A stretch of 45,519 bases of DNA from Verrucomicrobiota bacterium (GCA_025361935.1 JANYJB010000038.1:1-45519), one strand, 5' to 3'. Shown: positions 33,309 through 41,907, counted from the stretch's first letter. The notes: generated by a model not told the origin, from the letters alone. Made by a program: numbers and translations.

Positions 33309-34655
33309 ATGTCGCCGCCGCTTCCCGCCGTCCTTCTCATCCATCCCTTTACCCGCCTGCTGCGCGGTGACGTTACTTTGCCCGGATCGAAAAGTCTCAC
33401 CAACCGCGCCCTGCTGCTGGCCGCTTTGTGCAAGGACAAGGTCACGCTCACCGCCGCGCTCTTCAGCGAAGACACGCATCTAATGGTCGAGGCGCTCAAC
33501 GCGCTCGGCTTCACCGTCAGTGCAAACGCCGAAGCTGGCGTCATTGAAGTTTCCGGACAGGACAACGGCTTCAAAAGCGAACGCCCGGTTGATCTTTTCG
33601 TTGGTCTTGCCGGCACCGCCGCCCGTTTTCTTACCGCGCTCTGCGCCGCCGCTCCGGGCGGTTTTTATCGCATCGACGGTATCCCTCAGATGCGCAAACG
33701 CCCGATGAAAGGTCTCATCGAAGCATTGCGTTCGCTCGGAGCTGATATCCGCTGCACAGAAGCCGAAGGGTTTTTCCCGATCGAGATTCGCGCCAAGGGC
33801 CTGCGCGGCGGCGAAGTAGCCATCGACGCAAGCGAGAGCAGCCAAATGTTGTCGGCGTTGCTCATGGTCGCGCCGAGGGCGGCGAAACCGATCACGATCT
33901 CCACGATAGGAGGTGTGCGGTGGCCCTTTGTTCAAATGACCGCACTCATCATGCGGGCCTTCAGTGCGGGTAATGCTCCGGGCGTCGACCGTCTTGACGA
34001 CAATCGTTTCCGCGTCACACAAACGGCCTGCGTCTCCCCGGGCGCCTACGCCATCGAGCCCGACGCCACCGCAGCCAGTTATTATGCCATCCTGCCAATC
34101 GTGGCAAACGGTGTCCTTACTTTGTGCAACTTGCATCCCGGGCTTCAGGGCGACACGCGCTTCATTGAAACTATTCAGCGCGTTGGCCTTACTGCGAAGC
34201 CCACCCAACGCGGCCTCGAGGTCTCTTTCTCCGCCGGCTCGTCAGGCCACGGTGTGGCTGAAAACTTTAACGAGTTCTCCGACACCTTCCTGACCCTCGC
34301 CGCGATTTCCCCGCTCCTCTCCGGGCCGACCACGATCACCGGCGTCGCCCACTCTCGCAAGCAGGAGACCGACCGCGTCGCCGGCATGGTGCGCGAACTC
34401 CGCAAACTCGGCCAGGAGGTCGAGGAGTTTGAGGATGGCCTCACCATCACCCCCCGCCCGCTCAAGTCAGGCGTCGAAATCGAGACCTACGGCGACCACC
34501 GTTTCGCCATGAGCTTCGGCATCCTCGGCTGCTACGATCTTCATGGCGACGGACGCCCCTGGCTTTCCATCAAGAATCCGGCGTGCTGCGCGAAAACCTT
34601 CCCGAATTTCTTCGAACTCCTCGAGGCCAAGCGCCAAGAATCCCTCTCCTCGTGA
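33309..34655 (+). CDS. aroA: 3-phosphoshikimate 1-carboxyvinyltransferase (EPSP synthase)
   Basis: A 448-residue shikimate-pathway enzyme joining shikimate-3-phosphate and PEP. PGSKSLTNRALLLAAL is the N-terminal substrate-binding motif, GLAGTAARFLTALC the phosphate-binding loop, QMRKRPM the Arg-rich strand, and SRKQETDRVAGM the C-terminal signature (KQETDR in place of the usual KESDR). GDHRFAMSF is also present. ATG 33309 fits homology; an upstream start would add nine residues. The stop overlaps the cmk ATG as TGATG, so the genes are coupled. It lies 45 nt after tyrA. Confidence 0.95.
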   Translation: MSPPLPAVLLIHPFTRLLRGDVTLPGSKSLTNRALLLAALCKDKVTLTAALFSEDTHLMVEALNALGFTVSANAEAGVIEVSGQDNGFKSERPVDLFVGLAGTAARFLTALCAAAPGGFYRIDGIPQMRKRPMKGLIEALRSLGADIRCTEAEGFFPIEIRAKGLRGGEVAIDASESSQMLSALLMVAPRAAKPITISTIGGVRWPFVQMTALIMRAFSAGNAPGVDRLDDNRFRVTQTACVSPGAYAIEPDATAASYYAILPIVANGVLTLCNLHPGLQGDTRFIETIQRVGLTAKPTQRGLEVSFSAGSSGHGVAENFNEFSDTFLTLAAISPLLSGPTTITGVAHSRKQETDRVAGMVRELRKLGQEVEEFEDGLTITPRPLKSGVEIETYGDHRFAMSFGILGCYDLHGDGRPWLSIKNPACCAKTFPNFFELLEAKRQESLSS

Positions 34656-35317
34656 TGTCCACTTTTCTCATCGTCGCCATTGATGGCGGCGCCGCTTCCG
34701 GCAAATCCTCCACCTCTCGCGCACTCAGCGAACGGTTCAACTTTCTCCACGTTGACACCGGCTCCTACTACCGGGCCATCACCGCCGAACTGCTCCGCCG
34801 AGGCCTGTGCATCGATCAGGTTGGCGCCGTCAAAGCCGCCCTGCCCTCCATCACCCTTGGCACGCAAGTCGACGGACGCGCCGCTCGCATGGAAATCGGC
34901 GGACGCGTCGTTCCCGAGTCCGAGATTCGCGGTCCGGAGGTCACCGCCGCCGTTTCTCATTTTGCCGCCATTCCCGAGGTGCGCGCCGCGCTTCTCGCCT
35001 ATCAGCGCAACCAAGCCGAGGTCGCCCGTCTCCACGGCTTTCGCGGCATGGTTATGGAAGGCCGTGACATCGGCTCTGTCATCTTCCCGAACGCCGATCT
35101 GCGCTTCTTCCTGCACGCCGACCCCGTCGCCCGGGCCAAGCGCCGCGAACTCGAAGGCCGTGCGGACGCCGTGGCCGAACGCGACCGCCTCGATGCCAGC
35201 CGCAAGACCGCCCCGCTCGTGCTCGCTTCGGGCGCCATCGATATCGACAGCACTTTTTTAACTTTGGAACAGGTCGTGGAAAAACTCTCCGGCCTGATCG
35301 CCGCCACACTTTCCTGA
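34655..35317 (+). CDS. cmk: Cytidylate kinase
   Basis: A 220-residue kinase that phosphorylates CMP and dCMP with ATP. The P-loop is IDGGAASGKSSTSRAL, the CMP-binding region HVDTGSYYRAITAELL, the central motif MVMEGRDIGSVIFPNADLRFFL, and the lid region RAKRRELEG. The start at 34655 overlaps the aroA stop (TGATG). The aroA-cmk pair is common in bacteria. plsC follows after 10 nt, completing an apparent four-gene operon. Confidence 0.95.
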   Translation: MSTFLIVAIDGGAASGKSSTSRALSERFNFLHVDTGSYYRAITAELLRRGLCIDQVGAVKAALPSITLGTQVDGRAARMEIGGRVVPESEIRGPEVTAAVSHFAAIPEVRAALLAYQRNQAEVARLHGFRGMVMEGRDIGSVIFPNADLRFFLHADPVARAKRRELEGRADAVAERDRLDASRKTAPLVLASGAIDIDSTFLTLEQVVEKLSGLIAATLS

Positions 35318-35327
35318 CGCGCACCCC

Positions 35328-35984
35328 ATGAATCGTCGCTACGACCATGCCTCGATGGACTGGCTCTATGGCATCTGCCACTACGCCATCATCGGGGTTT
35401 ACGACGCACTATTCCGCGGCGAGGTCGCCGGCCTCGAACACATTCCGCGCACTGGGCCATTTCTCATCGCCGCCAATCACGCAAGCCACCTCGATCCGCC
35501 GATCATCGGCTCACAGGTCTCAAGGCAGATCGCCTTCTTCGCGCGCAAGACCCTGTGGAAACCGGGCATCGCCAGTTGGTGGATGGACGGCGTGGGTTGC
35601 ATTCCTGTTGACCGTGACAGCTCCGACCTCGCCGCGATCAAGCGCGTGTTGCTAACCCTCAAATCCGGCAAGGCCCTCATCCTTTTCCCCGAAGGCACAC
35701 GATCACCCGACGGAACCCTGCAAACACCCAAAGGCGGCGTGGGTCTGATCGTGGCCAAGACCCAGGTGCCCGTTCTGCCGGTGCGAATCTTTGACTCGCA
35801 TGTCGCATTTGGTCGCGCCGGAAAACTGCGCATCGGCACGCCTGTTTCGGTTACCTTCGGCCCTCTCCTATATCCTGCGGATTATGATGAACCCGAGGGC
35901 GGCAAGGAGCGTTATCTGCGCATTTCCGAAAAAATCATGACTGCTATCGCCGCACTGAAGGAGCAGCCGACGAAGGTGGTTTGA
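35328..35984 (+). CDS. plsC: 1-acyl-sn-glycerol-3-phosphate acyltransferase
   Basis: A 218-residue membrane-associated acyltransferase that makes phosphatidic acid. The catalytic NHASHLD (motif I, NHx4D type), the substrate-binding segment near FARKTLWKPGI, and motif III FPEGTRSPDG are all present. A hydrophobic N-terminal region (YGICHYAIIGVYDALF) would associate with the membrane. It is the last gene of the tyrA-aroA-cmk-plsC run, 10 nt after cmk. It converges on the anti-sigma gene with 32 nt between, where no terminator is evident. Confidence 0.94.
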   Translation: MNRRYDHASMDWLYGICHYAIIGVYDALFRGEVAGLEHIPRTGPFLIAANHASHLDPPIIGSQVSRQIAFFARKTLWKPGIASWWMDGVGCIPVDRDSSDLAAIKRVLLTLKSGKALILFPEGTRSPDGTLQTPKGGVGLIVAKTQVPVLPVRIFDSHVAFGRAGKLRIGTPVSVTFGPLLYPADYDEPEGGKERYLRISEKIMTAIAALKEQPTKVV

Positions 35985-36016
35985 TTCAAGGAAAGGCCGG
36001 CCTTAACACCCGGTTG

Positions 36017-36703
36017 TTAGCGCTGAAACTGAAACGCCGTGAACTCAACGTTGCCTTGGATGGGACGACCGCTGCGGAACACGCGGTTGTTATCCTGTTG
36101 CAAGGTCGACCGTGTCTCAAAGGCCGAGTCATCCACAATCACTCGCTGAAGCTGCGGGAGTTGGACCTGTTGCATCCACTCGGTGTCGGCTGCGCGTTCA
36201 GGAAGAACCGCGTCTTCCCGCACCACCGCAAGATTCTGGCTGGCGAATAGAGGTTGGAACGCGGAGCTGCGGGCGGCCAGAGCCACGATCGGAAGCGTTG
36301 CGGATGCTTTTTCGGCCGGGATGGAGGCAACCGCCATCTTGGCGTCGGGAGCGGGCACTGTGTTCGAGCTCAAAAAGACAAATGCCACGCAGGCGGCCAT
36401 GGCCGTCAAGCCGCCAAGCGCCGCGGTGTAGGAGCCCCAACCGGCCTTGCGGCGCCCAGGGGCGGCGACGATCTTACGCTCGGTCTCTTGAAGCGATTGC
36501 TCGAGTGCAAAGGACGCGGGGGCCTGCTGGCTTTCACGGTCGAAAATCATCCCGCAGGCGCGCTGTATGCGGCAGTAGTCGCGGTAGGTTTTGCGCCGCT
36601 CGGGGCTGCGCAGGATCTCGGCCTCCAGCTCGGCGGCTTCCCCGGGGGCGATCTGGTGATCGACGTAGAGGTTTAGAAGTTCGATGAATCGGTTTTTTTT
36701 CAC
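36017..36703 (-). CDS. Probable membrane anti-sigma factor
   Basis: A 228-residue protein whose N-terminal 60 residues (MKKNRFIELLNLYVDHQI, GEAAELEAEILRSPERRKTYRDYCRIQRAC) look like an anti-sigma domain. A transmembrane helix (AALGGLTAMAACVAFVFLSS, about 93-112) and a periplasmic tail follow. It starts at GTG 36703, overlapping the sigma gene stop by GTGA. That coupling supports a stoichiometric sigma/anti-sigma pair. The trigger for release is unknown. A canonical zinc-binding HxxxCxxC is not visible. Confidence 0.75.
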   Translation of the reverse strand: MKKNRFIELLNLYVDHQIAPGEAAELEAEILRSPERRKTYRDYCRIQRACGMIFDRESQQAPASFALEQSLQETERKIVAAPGRRKAGWGSYTAALGGLTAMAACVAFVFLSSNTVPAPDAKMAVASIPAEKASATLPIVALAARSSAFQPLFASQNLAVVREDAVLPERAADTEWMQQVQLPQLQRVIVDDSAFETRSTLQQDNNRVFRSGRPIQGNVEFTAFQFQR

Positions 36704-37305
36704 TTGAAGTCCTCCCCGATCTCGGCGCGCAGGCTTTCGCGGGCGCGTGCAATGCGGCTTTTTACGGTGCCCACAGAAATGCCGAGGATCTCGGCGATTT
36801 CTTCGTAAGCCATATTTTTGACATTTCTCAAAATCAAGATCTCGCGGTGCTTGGCGCTGAGCTTTTCCATACCTGCGGAGATATGGTCAACGAGCTCCTG
36901 GGTCACAGTGATGCTTCCAGGCGTCTCCATCTCGTCGGCGGCGAAGACTTCGGAGAGAGGCGTGTCGTTGTCGGCGCTGACCGGCTGGTCGAAAGAGACC
37001 GTCTTGTCCCGTTTGCGGCGCCACCAATACCAGTAGCGGTTGCGGGCGAGGTTGGTCGCGATCTGGTAGAGCCAGGTCGAAAAGGCGGAATCGCCGCGGA
37101 AGTTCACGAGACCGCGATGGGCGCGGATAAACGCGTCCTGGGTGACCTCCTCGGCATCCTGCTGGTTGCGCAGGAGTTGGTGCACCATGCCATAAATGCG
37201 ATCCCAGTAACGGCTCACCATCTCGTTGAACGCGGCTTCATCGCCGTTTTTGAAACGGTCCACGAGCAGGCGGTCGAGGGCTACTTCCTGAGCTTTTGAG
37301 GACAT
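36700..37305 (-). CDS. ECF RNA polymerase sigma factor (RpoE type)
   Basis: A 201-residue group-4 sigma factor. Region 2 is intact (AAFNEMVSRYWDRIYGMVHQLL, DAEEVTQDAFIRAHRGLVNFRGDSAFSTWLYQIATNLARNRYWYW), with an acidic linker, then region 4 (LSAKHREILILRNVKNMAYEEIAEILGISVGTVKSRIARARESLR). ATG 37305 (MSSKAQEVALD) is preferred over an upstream start. It is coupled to the anti-sigma gene by GTGA. It is probably autoregulated from the 435-nt intergenic region upstream, but I could not identify a -35/-10 pair with confidence. Confidence 0.93.
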   Translation of the reverse strand: MSSKAQEVALDRLLVDRFKNGDEAAFNEMVSRYWDRIYGMVHQLLRNQQDAEEVTQDAFIRAHRGLVNFRGDSAFSTWLYQIATNLARNRYWYWWRRKRDKTVSFDQPVSADNDTPLSEVFAADEMETPGSITVTQELVDHISAGMEKLSAKHREILILRNVKNMAYEEIAEILGISVGTVKSRIARARESLRAEIGEDFK

Positions 37306-37538
37306 AAGTTCGTCGGAAGTATGACGCGCGTATTTTTCGATTGTTCCCAAATTTATACGGAGATTGACGGGGCTGGCGGGCCGGCTGGGCGTGGTTGGCG
37401 AGTGGTGATGCAGAGACGACTTTGTGACGGCAAAGTGTCAACGGACAAAGGGCGGCGCAAGCCCCCGGGGGAAATTGGAGGCCCCCTCCGTCGGTAGTGT
37501 CCTAATTTGGATCTAGGGCTATGAGAAACCTTTGACTA

Positions 37539-37596
37539 GCGAAAGCCTTCCTTCCGGGTGGGGCATAAAGCCAGCACCCGGAAGGAAGGCTTTCGC
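37539..37596. repeat. 22-bp perfect inverted repeat, 14-nt loop
   Basis: Arm 37539-37560 (beginning GCGAAAGCCTTCC) is exactly complementary to arm 37575-37596. The loop is GGGCATAAAGCCAG. With 22 bp and no mismatch it is far too strong to be chance, and it has no flanking T-run. It is likely one copy of a dispersed REP- or MITE-like element. I see no second copy in the window. Confidence 0.85.
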
Positions 37597-37684
37597 GGTA
37601 GGAGGAATGTGCGTATTGATACCTCATGCTCGAGGGTGCGGACAACTGAACCGTAAATATAAATCTAACGGGAATCCGTTTCAG

Positions 37685-37720
37685 GGAGCAAAAAGCCCCG
37701 TTCATTGCGAACGGGGCTTT
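37685..37720 (-). terminator. Intrinsic terminator of the small secreted-protein gene
   Basis: A 12-bp perfect stem (AAAGCCCCGTTC at 37692-37703 with its complement at 37709-37720) encloses a five-base loop. On the minus strand it ends in a T-run, 21 nt after the stop of the 86-residue gene. Confidence 0.92.
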
Positions 37721-37740
37721 GGCTTCTAATTAGACAGGCT

Positions 37741-38001
37741 TTAGCGGCCTGCGCAATGGGCTTTGCAGGCGGCGGTATCGGCAACCGAGCCAGTGCATTC
37801 GACCATGTGGGTCGTCCGCCCAATAGTGACGGGCATTTTCTCGCACTTTGTGGCAGGTTCGGGAGTGTTGGCCGCAACAGGTGCCTGTTCCTTAGCAGGG
37901 TTGCGGCGGGCATTCCAGTATTCGATACCGGGACCGGCAAATGCGGCGGAAGCGGCGGCGGCCGCTACGATTAACAGGGTGCTGAGACGTAGGGTTTTCA
38001 T
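37741..38001 (-). CDS. Small secreted Cys-containing protein
   Basis: An 86-residue protein with a clear signal peptide (MKTLRLSTLLIVAAAAASAAFA). The mature part is about 64 residues, with four Cys, two His and two Met toward the end (CEKMPVTIGRTTHMVEC, AACKAHC). The residues suit either two disulphides or a metal site. It is divergent from the metal-resistance operon across 185 nt and has its own terminator. A role in periplasmic metal binding alongside that operon is possible but only inferred. I recognise no family. ATG 38001 is chosen because it gives a normal signal peptide. Confidence 0.65.
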   Translation of the reverse strand: MKTLRLSTLLIVAAAAASAAFAGPGIEYWNARRNPAKEQAPVAANTPEPATKCEKMPVTIGRTTHMVECTGSVADTAACKAHCAGR

Positions 38002-38186
38002 GGTGGTTTGTGTTTTGAGTTTCTTCAGGGAGGGTTTCCCCCTTTGTAAGGTTAAACGCCGCCCAACCCGGGTCCCCTTGAATGTTCTTTGTTTTTTCCC
38101 GCGCATATTTTGCTCATGCAGGCATACATGATGTTCACTCTCTTTTTATTGAGGGATTTGCACCCCGACATCCGTTTAACGAAATC

Positions 38187-38546
38187 ATGAACCAAGATTC
38201 TCTCGACCGCCTGCTCGACGCCGGCGCACAAACGCCAGCCCCGTTGCTTGCAGGGCCTGCATTCACGCAGGCCGTGTGGGAAGCAATCGAACATCGCCGG
38301 AAACAATCGTTTTGGCGCGGGATGCTCCCGATGCTTCACTGGCAGGACTTTTTTGCACAGCCGCGCCTCGTGGTTCCGGCGCTGGCTTTGGTGCTTTTGG
38401 TAAGTGTTGTGCCTGCCGCCACCCTCTTCCAAGGTGATACTTCATCCGTGGTAGTTCGACAGTCACTTGGGCTTGATGTCTTCAGTGAAAATGCGCCCAA
38501 CATGCCTGCAACCCGTCTGGCTGCCGGTTCACTGGCCCGTCAATAA
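38187..38546 (+). CDS. Putative CnrY-like membrane anti-sigma factor
   Basis: A 119-residue protein with a cytoplasmic N-terminal region (MNQDSLDRLLDAGAQTP, FTQAVWEAIEHRRKQSFWRGM), one transmembrane helix (VVPALALVLLVSVVPAATLF, about 72-91) and a short periplasmic tail. Sequence identity to CnrY is not obvious by eye. The call rests on size, topology and position: it precedes a CnrX-like sensor by 3 nt and an ECF sigma gene, exactly as cnrY-cnrX-cnrH. It would hold the sigma factor inactive until metal is sensed. ATG 38187 fits this topology; the longer frame to 38082 does not. Confidence 0.6.
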   Translation: MNQDSLDRLLDAGAQTPAPLLAGPAFTQAVWEAIEHRRKQSFWRGMLPMLHWQDFFAQPRLVVPALALVLLVSVVPAATLFQGDTSSVVVRQSLGLDVFSENAPNMPATRLAAGSLARQ

Positions 38547-38549
38547 ACC

Positions 38550-38978
38550 ATGAAATCTATCATCGGTTTTTTTATCATCGTGATCGTGGTGGCCGCCGTA
38601 GCCTCCTTTTGCACGATGCACTGGGTGGCCGCCCGTAAAGCCAGCCCAATCGACCCTCACGATTGGATACATCAACAGCTTCAGCTTACTCCCGCCCAAC
38701 ATACGGCGCTGGATTCCATAGAAATGAAGTTCCAGGCAAAACGGAGCCTGTTGACCGGGCAATTACGCGAAGCCAATCACGAGTTGGCACTCGCCTTGGC
38801 GGAAGGAAAAGCCGATTCCCCAAAAATCTCGGCGGCAGTGGAAAAATCCCATCACTTCATGGGGGAGCTCCAGATGCTTTCCATCGAGCACCTTTTTGCC
38901 ATGCGTCAGGAGCTTAACCCTCAACAGGGTGACAAACTCCTCAGGCTGGCCCAGCAGGCTCTTCAGGATTCTCCCTAA
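38550..38978 (+). CDS. cnrX: CnrX-like periplasmic metal sensor
   Basis: A 142-residue protein with an N-terminal membrane anchor (IIGFFIIVIVVAAVASF) and a helical periplasmic domain. Residues corresponding to the CnrX metal ligands are present with matching spacing: H37 and H41 (PHDWIH), E58, and H114 with M118 (EHLFAM). The segment QLREANHELALALAEG aligns with CnrX RLRAANGKLADAIAK. CnrX binds nickel or cobalt and relieves CnrY inhibition of CnrH. It begins 3 nt after the putative anti-sigma gene and ends 6 nt before the ECF sigma gene. CpxP/Spy-type metal-resist proteins are the broader alternative. Confidence 0.8.
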   Translation: MKSIIGFFIIVIVVAAVASFCTMHWVAARKASPIDPHDWIHQQLQLTPAQHTALDSIEMKFQAKRSLLTGQLREANHELALALAEGKADSPKISAAVEKSHHFMGELQMLSIEHLFAMRQELNPQQGDKLLRLAQQALQDSP

Positions 38979-38984
38979 CCGGTC

Positions 38985-39572
38985 GTGGACCCAGACCTGC
39001 CTTTGATCGAAGCGCTCCAGGCGGGCGATGACTCGGCTTTGAGCGAGCTGATAAACCGCCACCGCGAACCGCTCCATCACTTTGTCTTCCGTTATTTGCA
39101 GGATGACGCCGCCGCACGTGATGTCACTCAGGAGACTTTTGTGCGGGTGTATTTCAAGGCGGACAAATTCAAGCCGCATTTCCTGACCAAAACATGGATT
39201 TACTCCATCGCGCTCAATCTGTGTCGGGATCATTCACGGAAGTATTGGAAACGCCGCAGCGATGTTTCCCTCGACCTGCCATCCACGGAACAACACCCCC
39301 GTCTTGAGTTGGCGGACCCGTCGGATCAGCCGTCTGCACGAGCCGTAAAAACCGACCACGTTGCGCTGCTGCACGCCGCCATCGACCGGCTGCCTCAAAA
39401 ACTGAAGGAAGCGTTGGTGCTGTTTACGCTGGATGGGAAATCGCAAAAGGAAGCCGCCGACATTCTGGGCACCAGCCCGAAAGCCGTAGAACTGCGTGTC
39501 CATCAGGCGAAACTCAAACTACGGGATATTTTAGGCGAGGTGATCTCGCCCGGAAAATTAACCTCCAAATGA
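38985..39572 (+). CDS. cnrH: ECF sigma factor (CnrH-like)
   Basis: A 195-residue ECF sigma factor starting at GTG 38985. Region 2 reads SALSELINRHREPLHHFVFRYL and RDVTQETFVRVYFKADKFK, then TKTWIYSIALNLCRDHSRKYW. Region 4 reads LPQKLKEALVLFTLDGKSQKEAADILGTSPKAVELRVHQAKLKLRDIL. It follows the CnrX-like gene and precedes the efflux genes, so it should drive this operon when metal releases it from the membrane anti-sigma. Short inter-gene gaps (3, 6 and 47 nt) support one transcript. CnrH-type promoter elements could not be read reliably in 38002-38186. Confidence 0.85.
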   Translation: MDPDLPLIEALQAGDDSALSELINRHREPLHHFVFRYLQDDAAARDVTQETFVRVYFKADKFKPHFLTKTWIYSIALNLCRDHSRKYWKRRSDVSLDLPSTEQHPRLELADPSDQPSARAVKTDHVALLHAAIDRLPQKLKEALVLFTLDGKSQKEAADILGTSPKAVELRVHQAKLKLRDILGEVISPGKLTSK

Positions 39573-39619
39573 GAATTTTTTGAGGGATTGGCCCCGTATC
39601 CGCGTTCAAGTGGAAAACC

Positions 39620-40927
39620 ATGGCGCGTCCACTCACTACCCGTTCGTTTTTCAAGTTCCTGAGACAGGCCGTCCTTTGCCCAACCTTGGTGACGGCAACG
39701 GTAGCGCTGGGTTATTCTGCCGAGCGGCTGTCCCTAGATGCCGCTCTCCGGCAAGCCCTCGCCAATAATCGTGACCTAAGCGCGGCATCCCTTGGCCCCG
39801 AAATCGCCCGCGGGCAGGTGGAACAGTCGGCCCTCAAGCCCAATCCTTCGCTCGATGTGGGTGCGCAAAGCGATTTGATCACCGGCAACACCGGGGCGCG
39901 TAAGTTTGGCGTAGGCATATCCCAGGCCATTCCATTGGGGAATCGTCTTCAGGAATCCCAATCCGTAGCCCGCACCGGCGTCACGCTGGCGGAAGATGAT
40001 CTGGCCAACCGTCAACGCCTGCTCCTTGGAGAAGTCAGCCGAGCGTATTTGGATTTACTCGTGCTTGTGCAGCAAGTCTCGCTGCGGGACCGGTTGATCG
40101 CTTCCAGCACGCGCCTAGTAGAGCTTTCCGATGCCCGTGCGAAGCGAGGGGAGGTGTCTTTGATAGAGGTAAACGCAGCGAGGCTGGACCTCGCCAAGGT
40201 GGAACAGGAGCGTGCTACGCTTCACGCCGAACAAGTGAGCCAGTTGCAGCGATTAAAGCCCCTGTTGGGACTTTCTCCTGACGATCCTCTCGAAATTAGC
40301 GACGATCTTGATGCGGTGATCTCTCGACTGGCGAATACCGCCGATGCCGAAAAATCCAACTGGAACCGTGCTGATCTCCGTCTGGCCAATGCCTCGTTCG
40401 AGCGGATTGGAGCCGAACAGCGTCTGGCCCACGCCGAGGCCCGTGGTGATCTGACGGTGGGAGCCACTTACGACTACGAGCGCGATACGGTCGGCGACTC
40501 CGCCCACTTCCTTGGGGTCAAGCTGTCCATACCGCTCCCCTTGAAGAACAAAAACCAAGGCAAGCTGCGCGAACTCAGGGCGGACCGGACCCGTGCGCAG
40601 CGGGAGACGGAGGCGCTCGAACTTTCGATTGCTTCCGAAGTCGCGGTCGCTCGGCAACGCGCGGCGCAGTTCAAGGAAATCATCACCGGTTATCAAACGA
40701 CCGTGCTGCCTCTTGGTCTTGCGGCTGAAAACAACCTTAACGCCGCCTATCAGCAAGGACAGGTGCCTATGGTTCAAGTGATCCAGAGCCAGCAACAGAG
40801 ACTAGCCTTGGAAGCGGGTGCGCTGGAGGCCAAAGCCACCTATGCCCGCGCCTTGGCGGAGCTGCAAACCGCTACGGGGAGCAACCCCCAGCTCGCCAGC
40901 GTTGCATCCGACAATTCTCAGCGCTGA
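39620..40927 (+). CDS. TolC-family outer-membrane efflux protein (CnrC/CzcC type)
   Basis: A 435-residue outer-membrane channel. A signal-like N-terminus (FLRQAVLCPTLVTATVALGYSAE) leads into two outer-membrane-efflux repeats rich in Leu, Ala, Gln and Arg helices (LSLDAALRQALANNRDLSAAS, GEVSRAYLDLLVLVQQVSLRDRL, FLGVKLSIPLPLKNKNQGKLRELRADR, VPMVQVIQSQQQRLALEAG). PNPSLDVGAQSDL is typical of CzcC/CnrC members. It would complete the tripartite efflux pump across the outer membrane. It lies 23 nt before the adaptor gene. Confidence 0.9.
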   Translation: MARPLTTRSFFKFLRQAVLCPTLVTATVALGYSAERLSLDAALRQALANNRDLSAASLGPEIARGQVEQSALKPNPSLDVGAQSDLITGNTGARKFGVGISQAIPLGNRLQESQSVARTGVTLAEDDLANRQRLLLGEVSRAYLDLLVLVQQVSLRDRLIASSTRLVELSDARAKRGEVSLIEVNAARLDLAKVEQERATLHAEQVSQLQRLKPLLGLSPDDPLEISDDLDAVISRLANTADAEKSNWNRADLRLANASFERIGAEQRLAHAEARGDLTVGATYDYERDTVGDSAHFLGVKLSIPLPLKNKNQGKLRELRADRTRAQRETEALELSIASEVAVARQRAAQFKEIITGYQTTVLPLGLAAENNLNAAYQQGQVPMVQVIQSQQQRLALEAGALEAKATYARALAELQTATGSNPQLASVASDNSQR

Positions 40928-40950
40928 TCCAAGTTTTTACATTTTCCACA

Positions 40951-41895
40951 ATGATTCGCCCACTTTTTTACATAACGGTTGTCGCCCTGTTCATTCAACC
41001 CACTCTTTCCGTGTTTGGTCACGGCGGGCAAATTGAGACCGGCGGCGGCGGTGGTGGCCCTGTCACCATCACCAAAGTTCAGCAGGCATCCATCGGCCTT
41101 CAAACCGCCCAGGCCGATTTCCGGACGATTGACAGCCTACTCCGGCTGACAGGCACCGTGAAGCTTGATCCCGACCGGCGAGCACACGTTACCACCCGCA
41201 TTTCCGGTAGGGTGGAAAAGCTTTTCGCCTCCGTCGGCGATCCCGTCGAAAAAGGACAAAAACTGGCCCTGATTCAATCGCGCCTGCCCGGTGACCCTCC
41301 ACCTGAAATAACCGTGGAAGCGCCTTTCAGCGGCACCATCAATGCGCGAGACGTCAGCTTGGGCGATGCGATTGAGCCCAACACGGAACTCTTCGACATT
41401 ATTGATTTCTCCCGGGTGATCGTCGTCGCCCGCGTTTACGAAGCGGACATTGGACTTGTGAAAAAAGGTCAGACCGCCCGGATCACCGCCCTCGGTTACC
41501 CGGGATTACATCTGACGGGCAAAGTAACTTTCATCGGTCTGGAACTCGACCCCGACAACCGCACCCTGCCGGTTTGGATCGCTGTTGATAATCCAGAGGG
41601 GAAACTGCGCCTGGGCCTGTTTGCCCAAGCCAATCTGATTCTCTCGGAAACCGAAGGTATTTTGACCGTGCCCAAGGAGGCCATCCTTGAGGAAGGTGGA
41701 GAGAAGTTTGTCTTTGTTCAGGCCGGAAACACCTTCAACCGGGTGGATGTGCAGGTCGGCGTGGCGGACGACCGTTTTGTTGAAATCAAGGACGGCCTCG
41801 TGCCGGGTGACGCCGTCGTCGTGCTTGGCCAGCGAGAACTTTTCACTCAGTGGCTGACTGGCGGAGTCAAAGCTCCCGCCAAGGATAACGACTGA
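40951..41895 (+). CDS. RND periplasmic adaptor (CnrB/CzcB type)
   Basis: A 314-residue membrane fusion protein with a signal peptide (MIRPLFYITVVALFIQPTLSVFGHGGQ) and a Gly-rich linker. A lipoyl/barrel-sandwich hybrid domain follows (RISGRVEKLFASVGDPVEKGQKLALIQS, VEAPFSGTINARDVSLGDAIEPNTELFDI), then beta-barrel and membrane-proximal domains (GRVIV-like DFSRVIVVARVYEADIGLVKKGQ, VPKEAILEEGGEKFVFVQ). It is shorter than many CzcB proteins, which often exceed 380 residues, and the usual long coiled-coil hairpin is nearly absent. It couples the RND pump to the TolC-like channel. The next gene starts 12 nt downstream. Confidence 0.9.
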   Translation: MIRPLFYITVVALFIQPTLSVFGHGGQIETGGGGGGPVTITKVQQASIGLQTAQADFRTIDSLLRLTGTVKLDPDRRAHVTTRISGRVEKLFASVGDPVEKGQKLALIQSRLPGDPPPEITVEAPFSGTINARDVSLGDAIEPNTELFDIIDFSRVIVVARVYEADIGLVKKGQTARITALGYPGLHLTGKVTFIGLELDPDNRTLPVWIAVDNPEGKLRLGLFAQANLILSETEGILTVPKEAILEEGGEKFVFVQAGNTFNRVDVQVGVADDRFVEIKDGLVPGDAVVVLGQRELFTQWLTGGVKAPAKDND

Positions 41896-41907
41896 CCTCA
41901 GCCGATC

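Larger units (their letters stand above)
37306..37740. other. 435-nt intergenic region with inverted repeat and terminator
   Basis: No gene is supported here. From the sigma-factor side it contains a stretch with GGGGG-type runs (37465-37495), then a 22-bp inverted repeat (37539-37596), then about 90 nt of lower-GC DNA, then an intrinsic terminator (37685-37720) for the small secreted-protein gene. Short ORFs on both strands span the repeat and translate its arms (for example SLPSG and GRKAFA), so they are artefacts. Confidence 0.7.

Noticed and set aside
37532-37729. 65-codon ORF and its 67-codon antisense partner
   Set aside because: Both are created by the 22-bp inverted repeat and the terminator.
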